A stretch of DNA of 64,000 nucleotides, taken from Tessaracoccus sp. OH4464_COT-324. GTDB lineage: Bacteria; Actinomycetota; Actinomycetes; Propionibacteriales; Propionibacteriaceae. A program made the position numbers and the translations under genes. Below the pieces are notes generated by a model. The model was not told where the DNA came from. It did not search any database and was given only the letters and a program-made list of their open reading frames with translations. Shown one piece after another: positions 1 to 9,290 of the stretch. Location: NCBI RefSeq assembly GCF_003932855.1, contig NZ_RQYZ01000007.1, positions 25,867 through 89,866 of the forward strand, written 5' to 3'. The stretch's first letter is position 1. Every line of letters starts with the position of its first letter.

Positions 1-2
1 CG

Positions 3-974
3 CGCGAACGCGCGGCGCGCAACCTGGCCGAGCGTCTCCTGGCCGGGGGCAGCAAGCCAGCGAAGGCGCTGGTGCACGTGCCCATCCTGCTGCCCGGCGA
101 GAAGACCTCTACCCGGATGGAACCCGCGAAGTCGTTGTACGACATGGTGCCCGTCGCGGCCGCGCGCGCCGGAGTGACCGACGCCGGCATCTGGATCGGC
201 TTCGCATGGGCCGACCAGCCGCGCTGCAAGGCCGCCGTCGTCGCCTACGGTGACGACCCGGCCGCCGTGCAGGCCTCGGCCAGAGAGATCGCCCGCGAGT
301 TCTGGCGCGTGCGCAACCAGTTCGAGTTCGTGGCGCCCACCGCCAGCATCGACGACGCCCTGGCCGCCGCCGTCGAGAGCCCCGCTCGTCCCTTCGTGAT
401 CTCCGACTCCGGCGACAACCCCGGCGCGGGCGGCGCCGACGACGTGACCGTGGCGCTCGCCGCCGTCCTCGCCCGAGCCGAGGTGGCCTCCGGCGCACTG
501 CACGCGATCGTCGCCTCCCTCTACGACCCCGCAGCCGTCGCCGCCGCCAAGGCCGCCGGCCCGGGCGCGACGGTGCAGGTCGAGCTGGGCGGGCACGTCG
601 ACTCCCGGGCGCCCGGACCGCTGCCCCTCGTCGCCACCGTTCGGCGGGTGTTCGACGACCCCGACGGGCTGCTGAGCGCCGTGCTCACCGTCGGCGGGGC
701 CGACATCATCGTCACCTCCCGGCGCAACCAGTACACGACGATGGCGCAGTTCGCGCGCGCCGGCCTCGACCCGCGCGCCGCCGACATCGTCGTCGTGAAG
801 ATCGGCTACCTGGAGCCCGAGCTGCACGAGCTGGCCGCCGACTGGCTGCTCGCGCTCACCCCCGGCGGCGTCGACCAGCACCTGGAGCGCCTGGGCCACC
901 GGAACATCGACCGGCCCATGTTCCCGTTCGACGAGTTCGACGACGAACCGCCCCTGGCGCTGCTCGTCGGTTAG
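3..974 (+). CDS. M81 family metallopeptidase, MlrC-like (5' partial)
   Basis: The frame is open from the left edge to the TAG at 972-974, so only the last 323 codons are visible and the start lies outside the window. The sequence matches the C-terminal half of the MlrC/microcystinase-type M81 family: LLPGEKTSTRMEPAKSLYD near the beginning, then WIGFAWADQPR, ISDSGDNPGAGGADDVT, a VTSRRNQY block and VVVKIGYLEPEL with LTPGGVDQHLERL at the end. The family hydrolyses peptide bonds using zinc. The physiological substrate in actinobacteria is unknown. The metal-binding N-terminal part is not in view. It converges with the purine permease and shares a hairpin with it. Confidence 0.85.
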   Translation, partial: RERAARNLAERLLAGGSKPAKALVHVPILLPGEKTSTRMEPAKSLYDMVPVAAARAGVTDAGIWIGFAWADQPRCKAAVVAYGDDPAAVQASAREIAREFWRVRNQFEFVAPTASIDDALAAAVESPARPFVISDSGDNPGAGGADDVTVALAAVLARAEVASGALHAIVASLYDPAAVAAAKAAGPGATVQVELGGHVDSRAPGPLPLVATVRRVFDDPDGLLSAVLTVGGADIIVTSRRNQYTTMAQFARAGLDPRAADIVVVKIGYLEPELHELAADWLLALTPGGVDQHLERLGHRNIDRPMFPFDEFDDEPPLALLVG

Positions 975-986
975 GGAATGCTGCGA

Positions 987-1014
987 GAGTGCTGCCGGGC
1001 GCGCGGCAGCACTC
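987..1014. terminator. Bidirectional hairpin terminator
   Basis: A perfect 10-bp inverted repeat (GAGTGCTGCC / GGCAGCACTC) with an 8-nt loop sits between the convergent metallopeptidase and permease genes. There is no clear T-run, so it is a GC-rich intrinsic terminator or RNA-stabilising hairpin serving both strands. Confidence 0.6.
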
Positions 1015-1028
1015 CCGGGCCGTGTAGC

Positions 1029-2540
1029 TCAGCGGGTGATCGCGTCGAGGATCGGCCCCTGCACGAAGTAGACGATGAACATCGCGGCGACCACATACAT
1101 CAGCAGGTGCACCTTCTTCGCCTTGCCCAGCACGAGGTTGAGGAAGACGTAGGCCAGGAAACCGACGCCGATACCGGTGGTGATGGAGTACGTGAACGGC
1201 ATGAAGATGATGGTCAGGAACGCCGGGATACCGAGCTCGGGCTTGGCCCAGTCGATGTCCAGCACCTGCGAGATCATGAGGAAGCCGACGAAGGTGAGCG
1301 CGGGCGCGGCGGCCTCGCTGGGCACCATGTTGATCACGGGCGACAGGAACACCGCCAGCAAGAAGGCCGCGCCGGTCACCACCGAGGCGAAGCCAGTGCG
1401 CGCGCCCTCGCCGACGCCCGCCGTCGACTCGATGTAGCAGGTGTTCGACGAGACGGAGCCGAGGCCGCCGGCCACAGCACCGAAGGAGTCCACCAGCAGG
1501 ATCTGGCTGGTGCGCTGCGGCATGCCTTCCTCGTCGAGCAGGCCGCCCTCGGAGCCGACCGCGACGATGGTGCCCATCGTGTCGAAGAAATCAGCGAGCA
1601 GCAGTGAGAACACGAGCACGACGAGCGCCAGCGCATTCGCCATCGAGAACTGCCCGCCAGGGAAGAAGGCGCCGATCATGTCGATCTGGCCCAGCAGAGA
1701 CAAATCAGGCCAGCTGAAGCCCGCGAACGACGGCACGTTCAGGCTCCAACCCGTCGGGTTGCTCCCATCGGGCAGGTTAGGACCGACGGCGGCAACTGTT
1801 TCCACGATGATGGCCAGCACGGTGGCGGCGACGATGGCGATGAGGATCGCGCCCTTCACTTTCCGGGCGTGCAGCGCGACGAGCAGCAGGAAGCCGATGA
1901 GGAACACGGCGATCGGCCAACCCTTCAGCGAACCTCCGATGCCGAGTTCGACGGCGGTGCCGCCGCCGCGGCGCACCACGCCCGCGTTGATGAGGCCGAT
2001 GAAGGCGATAAACAGGCCGATGCCGACGGAGATGGCGCTGCGCAGGGCGTTCGGCACCGCCTTGAACACGGCCGTGCGGAATCCGGTCAACACCAGGATG
2101 GCGATCAGGATGCCCTCCCAAACCACGAGCCCCATCGCCTGGCCCCAGGTCATGCGCGGCGCGAGGACGTAGGCTACCAGCGCATTCAGGCCCAGGCCCG
2201 CGGCCAGGCCCATCGGGAAGCGCCCGATGACGCCCATCAAGATGGTGAGTACTCCGGCGATCAGCGCCGTCGCGGCAGCCACCATCCCGATGGAGGCGGC
2301 GACTGCGGCCGTGTCCACCTGTTCGCCCACCATCTTCGGCGCCCCGGAGATCAGGTTGCCGTTCATGTCCACGGCGGTGCCAAGGATCAGCGGGTTGAGC
2401 GCGATGATGTACGCCATCGCGAAGAAGGTGACGAGACCGCCACGCACCTCTTGCCCTACCGAAGACCCATGCTTGGAGATGCTGAAGAAACGGTCGAGGG
2501 CGGAACCCTCGTCCGGAGAAGTTGCAGATTTGGTTCCCAC
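1029..2540 (-). CDS. NCS2 family purine (adenine/guanine/hypoxanthine) permease, AzgA-like
   Basis: A 503-residue polytopic membrane protein with the AzgA-type signature: VRGGLVTFFAMAYIIALNP near residue 35, GLAAGLGLNALVAYVL near residue 115, and a late ESTAGVGEGARTG segment around residue 370. The family imports purine bases by proton symport. Length and hydrophobic pattern (about 12-14 helices) are normal for this branch. The start is GTG at 2540, with no strong Shine-Dalgarno sequence and no good alternative nearby. It stands alone, so the precise base transported cannot be inferred. Confidence 0.88.
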   Translation of the reverse strand: MGTKSATSPDEGSALDRFFSISKHGSSVGQEVRGGLVTFFAMAYIIALNPLILGTAVDMNGNLISGAPKMVGEQVDTAAVAASIGMVAAATALIAGVLTILMGVIGRFPMGLAAGLGLNALVAYVLAPRMTWGQAMGLVVWEGILIAILVLTGFRTAVFKAVPNALRSAISVGIGLFIAFIGLINAGVVRRGGGTAVELGIGGSLKGWPIAVFLIGFLLLVALHARKVKGAILIAIVAATVLAIIVETVAAVGPNLPDGSNPTGWSLNVPSFAGFSWPDLSLLGQIDMIGAFFPGGQFSMANALALVVLVFSLLLADFFDTMGTIVAVGSEGGLLDEEGMPQRTSQILLVDSFGAVAGGLGSVSSNTCYIESTAGVGEGARTGFASVVTGAAFLLAVFLSPVINMVPSEAAAPALTFVGFLMISQVLDIDWAKPELGIPAFLTIIFMPFTYSITTGIGVGFLAYVFLNLVLGKAKKVHLLMYVVAAMFIVYFVQGPILDAITR

Positions 2541-2599
2541 GTGGCCAGCGTAGTGTGCTGACCCGGTGCGTTAAGAATCGTCCATCTGGTGCGCGCAGC

Positions 2600-3388
2600 T
2601 CACTCGAACAACACTTCGTCGATGCCAATAGTGTCGAACACCGGGGCGGGCAGCTCCCGCGCCCGCTGCTTCTCGACCACATCCGAATGCCCGCCGCAGC
2701 CGTGGTCCAGGTGCACCACGCGCGCATCCGACGGTGAGTAGGCGTTGGCGCACACCCCAAACAGGGTGCCGAGCGAGCCGCGCAGCGGCACGAAGTAGCC
2801 GCAGGTCCCGCAGTTGGCGGGCGCCTCACGTGACCCCTCGTCGGTGTAGCCCGGGGCTCCCTTCAACCAACGTTCGGCCGCCTCGTCTCGGCCATGTTTG
2901 CTGAGCACCCGTTCCCGGCCGAGCCCGAGCTCGGCGACGGTGGTGCGCAGCTGCACCCACTCCGACGTGTCGGCGTCGGCAGGCAGGTCGGTTGCCGCGA
3001 AACCCGGCTCCAGCCGAGGGTCGTTGTCCGGCGTGGCCATCAGCAGGCCGGGCGCGATGTCGCCAGGCTGGATGCGTTCCTCCCACGGCACCCAGGCCGG
3101 CGCCAGAAGCGCGCCCTCCTCCGGCAGCAGCGCCACCTCGTTGATGGTAGCCACCTTCGCGCGAGCCGCGCGCACCAGCGTCACCGCCCACCGCCACTGG
3201 GGGTAGGCGGACAGCTCGCAGGCGAAGTAGTGCGTCGCCACGCGCTCACCCCGCTCGGCAACTACCCCGAGGTGGCCGCCAACGGCTTCAGGACCCGAGA
3301 CCTCCTCGGCCGCGGAGCGCGCCAACTCGGTTGCTTCCGCGACGATCTGGTCCAGCTTCGGGGCACGGGTTTTGGTAGCCAAGGTCAC
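2600..3388 (-). CDS. DUF3027 domain-containing protein
   Basis: A 262-residue protein conserved in actinobacteria. It has the DUF3027 hallmarks AVGGHLG, ATHYFACELSAYPQWRWAV and APAWVPWEERIQPGD. A C-terminal cysteine cluster (CGTCGYFVPLRGSLG, then FGVCAN) resembles a small zinc ribbon. The GTG start overlaps the stop of the cold-shock gene (GTGA), so the two genes are translationally coupled. The function is unknown. The conserved link to a cold-shock protein suggests a role in RNA or stress physiology, which is inference only. Confidence 0.85.
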   Translation of the reverse strand: MTLATKTRAPKLDQIVAEATELARSAAEEVSGPEAVGGHLGVVAERGERVATHYFACELSAYPQWRWAVTLVRAARAKVATINEVALLPEEGALLAPAWVPWEERIQPGDIAPGLLMATPDNDPRLEPGFAATDLPADADTSEWVQLRTTVAELGLGRERVLSKHGRDEAAERWLKGAPGYTDEGSREAPANCGTCGYFVPLRGSLGTLFGVCANAYSPSDARVVHLDHGCGGHSDVVEKQRARELPAPVFDTIGIDEVLFE

Positions 3389-3768
3389 TTCTCCAACTCG
3401 TCGGCGACGTAGCGCAGCACCTGCGCGGCCTTTGCCGCCATCTTCGGGTCCGGATGGCGGTTGGCCCGATATCCATTGCCCACGCCGTCGAGCAACTGGA
3501 TCAGGTCTTCGATGATGATCGCCAGCTCCGCAGGTTTCTTCCGCGAGGCTTTGGACAGCGACGGCGGCTGTTCCAGTACTCGCACGTTGAGAGCCTGCTC
3601 GCCACGGCGCCCCGCGACCACACCGAAATCGACGCGCTGGCCGGCGTGCAGCGCAGCTACGCCGTCGGCCAGCGCGGTTGAGCGCACATAGACGTCGCCG
3701 CCGCCGTCCTTGGTGATGAACCCGAAGCCCTTCTCCGCGTCGAAGAAGCGCACCTTTCCGGTAGGCAA
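3385..3768 (-). CDS. Cold-shock domain protein with C-terminal extension
   Basis: Residues 1-65 form a cold-shock OB fold with the nucleic-acid-binding motifs KVRFFDAEKGFGFI (RNP1-like) and DVYVRSTAL (RNP2-like). The protein is 127 residues, about twice the 65-70 of a minimal CspA. The extra C-terminal half (EDLIQLLDGVGNGYRANRHPDPKMAAKAAQVLRYVADELEK in part) is helical and typical of an actinobacterial subgroup. It probably binds single-stranded RNA or DNA. Its stop overlaps the DUF3027 start, so it leads a two-gene operon. Confidence 0.9.
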   Translation of the reverse strand: MPTGKVRFFDAEKGFGFITKDGGGDVYVRSTALADGVAALHAGQRVDFGVVAGRRGEQALNVRVLEQPPSLSKASRKKPAELAIIIEDLIQLLDGVGNGYRANRHPDPKMAAKAAQVLRYVADELEK

Positions 3769-3819
3769 GTCAGTATCCCTCTCTACTCAAGAGCCGTGAC
3801 TTGCCAGTCTAGCCAGCCC

Positions 3820-4572
3820 TCAGGCGGTGCGGAAATGTTCTCTGGATTCCAGTTTGCTGGCGGCCGCCTCGTCGAGCACCACGATCACGTCGGGATGGAA
3901 CTGCAGGATCGACGCCGGGCACTTGTGACTGACGGGGCCCTCAATCATCGCCGCCACCGCGTCGGCCTTTCCTTCGCCGGTGGCGACCAGTACCGCACGC
4001 CGCGAACGCATGATGGTGCCGAGTCCCTGGCTGACGGCCTCAGTGGGCACCTGATCAACCGAGTCGAAGAACCGGGCGTTGTCGTCGCGGGTGCGCTGGG
4101 TGAGCGGGAGACGGTGGGTGATCGAGCTGAAAGAGGTGAAGGGTTCGTTGAAGCCAATGTGACCGTTGGACCCGATACCAAGCACCTGCACATCGATGCC
4201 GCCTGCGGCGGTGATCGCCTCGTCGTAGGCCGCCGCAGCCGCGTCTACGTCGTCGGCCAGGCCGTCCGGGACCCGGACCCGCTCGGGCTTCATGCCCAGC
4301 GGCTCGACGACGGTGCGGCGGATGACGTTGTGATAGCTCTCCGGATGCTCCAACGGGATGCCCACGTACTCGTCGAGTGCGAAGCCACGCCCGGCGGACA
4401 TGTCGAGTTCGCCATCGCGCACCATCCGGCTCAGCTCCGCGTACAGCCCGAGTGGCGAGCTGCCGGTGGCCAGACCGATCACCGGTTCGGCCTTACCGGC
4501 AAGGCCTTCGGCCACATATTTCGCGCCGAGCACGCCGACGGTGGCCGCATCCCGACAAACAATTACTTCCAC
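3820..4572 (-). CDS. nagB: Glucosamine-6-phosphate deaminase
   Basis: NagB converts glucosamine-6-phosphate to fructose-6-phosphate and ammonia, linking amino-sugar catabolism to glycolysis. The 250-residue length is normal. Visible motifs are the phosphate loop ATGSSP (35-40), FALDEYVG with Asp67, and GIGSNGHIGFNEP (132-144) carrying the catalytic-site His138 and Glu143. Asn136 replaces the Asp of the E. coli enzyme, as in many Gram-positive NagB proteins. SQGLGTIM near residue 190 is also typical. The start is GTG at 4572 with a good AAGGAGAAG ribosome site. No nagA is adjacent. Confidence 0.93.
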   Translation of the reverse strand: MEVIVCRDAATVGVLGAKYVAEGLAGKAEPVIGLATGSSPLGLYAELSRMVRDGELDMSAGRGFALDEYVGIPLEHPESYHNVIRRTVVEPLGMKPERVRVPDGLADDVDAAAAAYDEAITAAGGIDVQVLGIGSNGHIGFNEPFTSFSSITHRLPLTQRTRDDNARFFDSVDQVPTEAVSQGLGTIMRSRRAVLVATGEGKADAVAAMIEGPVSHKCPASILQFHPDVIVVLDEAAASKLESREHFRTA

Positions 4573-4648
4573 AGCTTCTCCTTGTCGATGTCCGATCGCT
4601 TGGTAGCTCCAAAGGTAGAACTAAGCAGGGTCGATCAGCGTGTTACCG

Positions 4649-4673
4649 GCGCAACCGTGCAATCAGGTTGCGC
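4649..4673. repeat. Inverted repeat between divergent genes
   Basis: GCGCAACC and GGTTGCGC form an 8-bp perfect inverted repeat separated by 9 nt. It lies 23 bp before the plus-strand membrane-protein gene and 77 bp upstream of nagB. It could be an operator for either gene or a leader hairpin. It does not match the DasR or NagR consensus as I know them. Confidence 0.35.
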
Positions 4674-4695
4674 GTCGGGTCGGTAGGCTGTCCCC

Positions 4696-5457
4696 ATGGC
4701 TAGTTGGCGGGACGGCGCCGCGTATGCGCCGACGGAACGACCGGATGGTTTCGCGACCCCTCTCGCGGAGCCGTTGTCCGTGGCCGATCCGCCGCGCCGG
4801 GTCACTCCGGGCAACGTCCCGCGCCCGACGACGCTCACGCCCGTTGCTGCTCCCCCACTGGAGGCGCTGGGCACGACGCCGCCCGGGATCCGCAACCCCT
4901 CCGCGCCTTTCGAGGTGCGCTCTACCATCGTCACTCAGGCCCCGCGGCTGGCCGACGGGCGGCGCGACCCGCGTGTGCCCTACGACGTGCGGCACTTCTC
5001 CACGAACAACACCTCCCCCGGGGCCGGGTACTCAGGGCTCTCCGCTCCTTCCGAACCGGCTAGCGGTGCCGCAGCGTTGAGCCAGCTGCCGTCCCCCACT
5101 GCTCTGCCGCGCCGCGCTGCGGGCGGGCCCCAGTATCCCTATCCCGGGCGGTTTGCCCCGACGGCGCCTCCTCCAGCCGAGCGCACCCCCCAGATGGGCT
5201 ACGTCTGGGCCTCGCTCGGCCTCATCGCGCTGTGTGTGCTGTTCCCAGCCCTGACCCCGCTGGCCTTGTTCATCACCTCCGCGTTGCTCGTGGCTAGCAG
5301 GATTTCCGACTACGTGCCCGCCCTGATCTCGCTGGCCTTCGGCGTCGCCTTCCTGTTCGGCTACTCCCTCCTGAACCACCTGGACTGGAGTTGGCCGCTG
5401 TTCCTGCTGGCTTCGGGTTTTGCCCTGTACTACTGCCTGCTGATCCTGCGCCGCTAG
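4696..5457 (+). CDS. Proline-rich protein with C-terminal membrane segments
   Basis: I do not recognise a family. The 253-residue product has a hydrophilic, proline- and alanine-rich first 165 residues without a signal peptide. Three hydrophobic segments follow: about 168-200 (ASLGLIALCVLFPALTPLA onward), 205-225 and 230-250 (WPLFLLASGFALYYCLLIL). This architecture, a long disordered cytoplasmic arm ahead of a membrane bundle, suggests scaffolding or anchoring. It starts with ATG at 4696, is divergent from nagB, and stands alone. Confidence 0.7.
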   Translation: MASWRDGAAYAPTERPDGFATPLAEPLSVADPPRRVTPGNVPRPTTLTPVAAPPLEALGTTPPGIRNPSAPFEVRSTIVTQAPRLADGRRDPRVPYDVRHFSTNNTSPGAGYSGLSAPSEPASGAAALSQLPSPTALPRRAAGGPQYPYPGRFAPTAPPPAERTPQMGYVWASLGLIALCVLFPALTPLALFITSALLVASRISDYVPALISLAFGVAFLFGYSLLNHLDWSWPLFLLASGFALYYCLLILRR

Positions 5458-5601
5458 GCTGCCCGGCTTGCTGTTGGCGCGAGGGCTCCGCCGCCCTGCC
5501 TGACTAACTCGGCCCCGAGCGTCCGTCAGGGATGGGCCTGCCGCCCAAGTTCTCAAGATGGTGGGCATACGGCCCCCGATCCGGCGTGCCTGCCACCCGC
5601 G

Positions 5602-6096
5602 CTAGTCGATGGTGGACTCGTCTACGAAGCCGAGGTCGACGGCGGGCCCGCCCGCCCAACGGAGGTATTCGTCGATGCGGGCCGGCCAAACCGGCTGCGG
5701 AAGCTGCGCCGTGGGCCACCAGCGCTCGCCCAGCTTGCGGATCTTCTCGTTCTCCGTGAGCTGCTGCGGCCGCGGGTCGAACCGCTCCACGTCAACGCGG
5801 AAGAAGGTCTCGCGCTGAACCAGGATCCTGTCGGAGTAGCCGTGGCGCACCACGCGCTCGCCTACCGGGCCCACCAGTTGCTCGGGCATGAGCCTGAGGC
5901 CGGTCTCCTCCCAGGCCTCGCGGATCGCGGCGTCGCGGGGCCCTTCACCGGCCTCGATGCCCCCGCCCGGCGGCACCCACCAGCCGCTTCCGGGTACCCC
6001 GGGATCGTGGTCGTTCTGCAGCAGTACCCAGCCGTCGGCGACGATCAACAGCCGCACCGCATCGCGGTGCTTGGTGGGTCGCTCACTCGGCTTCAT
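5602..6096 (-). CDS. Nudix hydrolase
   Basis: A 164-residue protein with a complete Nudix box at residues 45-67 (G-x5-E-x7-REAWEETGL), which binds the divalent metal that activates hydrolysis of nucleoside diphosphate-X substrates. VPPGGGIEAGEGP precedes it as usual. The W/P-rich end (GERWWPTAQL, LPQPVWPARIDEYL) resembles actinobacterial Nudix proteins of unknown substrate. The ATG at 6096 overlaps the end of cutC by 14 bp, so both are probably translated from one message. Confidence 0.9.
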   Translation of the reverse strand: MKPSERPTKHRDAVRLLIVADGWVLLQNDHDPGVPGSGWWVPPGGGIEAGEGPRDAAIREAWEETGLRLMPEQLVGPVGERVVRHGYSDRILVQRETFFRVDVERFDPRPQQLTENEKIRKLGERWWPTAQLPQPVWPARIDEYLRWAGGPAVDLGFVDESTID

Positions 6097-6787
6097 GGCT
6101 CTCCAGGTCGTCGATCAGGGTTCGCCAGGAATGTACCAGCCCGGCGTCAACGTAGGCCTTCCACGACCTGTCCGGGCGGGCGGGAGATCCGATGTGGAAC
6201 GCCCGCACCCCGGCCTTGATCAGCCAGGGCACGTGTTCTGCCGCGAGCCCGCCGCCAGCCATCATCAGCTCCCGGTCCTCCGGATGATTACGCGCGCGGG
6301 CGATGAGGTCGTCGAGCCCGTGCTCCACCCCCAGCGTCGACCCGGCGGTCAGCACCTGGGTCAGTCTGCCGGGAAGCTGCTGCACAGCGCCCCAAGCCTC
6401 ATCCGGGTCCAGGCAGTAGTCGATCGCCCGGTGGAAGGTGTACGGTACGTCAACGTCGTGCATGAGTTCCGTCATCACGCTCATGTCGATCTGGTTCAGT
6501 CGGTTGAGGAACCCGACGACGACGCCGTTCGCCCCCGCATCCATGTACGAGCGCATCAGCCCCTTCAGGCGGGTGACCTCGCCGCCGTCGGTGCCGAACC
6601 CTGCTCGCAGCCGCAGCATCGGGCGCACTTCTAGGGAGGCCACGAGCCGCACCCGGTCGACGAGACGCGGTTCGGGGGAGAGCCCGTCCTCGGCCATCGT
6701 GCCAACAAGCTCAACCCGGTCAGCCCCGCCCTCCTCCGCGTTCCTCGCATCGGAGGCGTGCATCGCGATTACTTCTAGCAGCGCCAT
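6083..6787 (-). CDS. cutC: CutC family copper homeostasis protein
   Basis: A 234-residue TIM-barrel protein of the CutC family. Typical blocks are LEVIAMHASDARNAEEGGADRVEL in part at residues 3-26, RPMLRLR, YTFHRAIDY, and LTAGSTLGVEHGLDDL. CutC is linked to copper tolerance, but its biochemical role is unsettled. The ATG at 6787 is chosen because family homology begins exactly there. The frame is open further upstream, but that extension has no family similarity. It is the first gene of a cutC-Nudix pair. Confidence 0.85.
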   Translation of the reverse strand: MALLEVIAMHASDARNAEEGGADRVELVGTMAEDGLSPEPRLVDRVRLVASLEVRPMLRLRAGFGTDGGEVTRLKGLMRSYMDAGANGVVVGFLNRLNQIDMSVMTELMHDVDVPYTFHRAIDYCLDPDEAWGAVQQLPGRLTQVLTAGSTLGVEHGLDDLIARARNHPEDRELMMAGGGLAAEHVPWLIKAGVRAFHIGSPARPDRSWKAYVDAGLVHSWRTLIDDLESHEAE

Positions 6788-6853
6788 GTGCCCATTGTGC
6801 CGAAGCCGTGTGCCGCGCGGGGGGAAACTCTGCCGCCAGGGCCCACAGATCGT

Positions 6854-6890
6854 CGATGGCGTGGCGGATTCGTGTCCCGCCACGCCATCG
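6854..6890. repeat. Perfect 14-bp hairpin in a 219-bp intergenic region
   Basis: CGATGGCGTGGCGG and its exact complement flank a 9-nt loop. The surrounding region, 6788-7006, holds no convincing gene. The hairpin lies downstream of the VanZ-like gene and upstream of cutC on the minus strand, so it may terminate the first or form part of the leader of the second. Confidence 0.5.
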
Positions 6891-7006
6891 GAGCTGTTCC
6901 GCAGTCCACTGCGGAAGGCCCTCTCGCGCCCCCTGGCCTGCAGCCCAGAAGGCCCTCTTCGTTCGGTCCGGCTGATGGCAGCCATGCATGGCTTGCGAAG
7001 CAGGCC

Positions 7007-7351
7007 CTAGCCATCCAGCGCGTATCCTCGACGGTCCCGCCAGCGCCAGTACGCGTCGCCGAGCGCGATGCCCAGCACGTCGGCTAGCACATCCAGCACG
7101 TCGCCCGAGCGATGGGGGATGTAGTTCAGCTGCACCCATTCGCTGATCACCGCGTGCAGCCCCAGCAGCCCCAGCGGCCACCACGCCCGGGTGATGCGCC
7201 CCAGGGCCAGCGCCGGCAGCAGGAACAGCACCAGGTGCACCACCTTGTCGTCGCCCGGGAAGAGCGGGGCGCTGGGCTCCGGTGACCCGGGCAGGTAAAG
7301 CGCCAGGAGCTGCCCGACGATGGTGCCGGCCAGCACGAGCCAGTTGAGCAT
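7007..7351 (-). CDS. VanZ-like membrane protein
   Basis: A 114-residue integral membrane protein of the VanZ-like family. It has the conserved pattern DDKVVHLVLFLLPALALGR, then E..Q (SEWVQLNYIPHRSGDVLDVLADVLG in part) and a final G..LGDA. VanZ raises teicoplanin resistance in enterococci, but most chromosomal homologues have no known role. The ATG at 7351 has a strong GGAGG ribosome site. It is separated from groEL by a terminator, so it has its own promoter. Confidence 0.8.
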   Translation of the reverse strand: MLNWLVLAGTIVGQLLALYLPGSPEPSAPLFPGDDKVVHLVLFLLPALALGRITRAWWPLGLLGLHAVISEWVQLNYIPHRSGDVLDVLADVLGIALGDAYWRWRDRRGYALDG

Positions 7352-7398
7352 CCGCGCGCCTCCTTCCGACTGGGGCAGGCCAGTGCCTGAGTTCGAAA

Positions 7399-7430
7399 GA
7401 GGGCCAGCTCCCTTTCGGAAGCTGGCCCTC
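7399..7430 (-). terminator. groEL terminator
   Basis: A 10-bp perfect stem (GAGGGCCAGC / GCTGGCCCTC) sits just after the groEL stop and is followed on the minus strand by TTTCG. It is a convincing intrinsic terminator separating groEL from the VanZ-like gene. Confidence 0.75.
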
Positions 7431-7445
7431 GATCCGGTTGGGGTG

Positions 7446-9170
<1,725 letters not shown>

Positions 9171-9182
9171 TCACCCAACCCG

Positions 9183-9209
9183 GTAGCACTCGGCCCGGCC
9201 GAGTGCCAA
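9183..9209 (-). promoter_or_regulatory. CIRCE operator 1 (groEL-proximal)
   Basis: On the plus strand the element reads GTAGCACTC, nine spacer bases, GAGTGCCAA. This matches the CIRCE consensus TTAGCACTC-N9-GAGTGCTAA with a few changes in the outer bases. It lies about 105 bp upstream of the groEL start and should bind the HrcA repressor. Confidence 0.9.
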
Positions 9210-9217
9210 CTCCATTC

Positions 9218-9244
9218 TTAGCACTCGCACCCAAAGAGTGCAAA
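9218..9244 (-). promoter_or_regulatory. CIRCE operator 2 (groEL-distal)
   Basis: The plus strand reads TTAGCACTC, nine bases, GAGTGCAAA: a perfect left arm and a near-perfect right arm. It is 8 bp from the first element, so one face of the promoter carries two HrcA operators. Confidence 0.9.
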
Positions 9245-9290
9245 GGGAGCCGGGGTTACGGGCAGCGCCGCGCCACCCGCAACCCCACTA

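Noticed and set aside
4573..4695. A DasR/NagR operator for nagB
   Set aside because: The inverted repeat present has neither the expected sequence nor the expected spacing.
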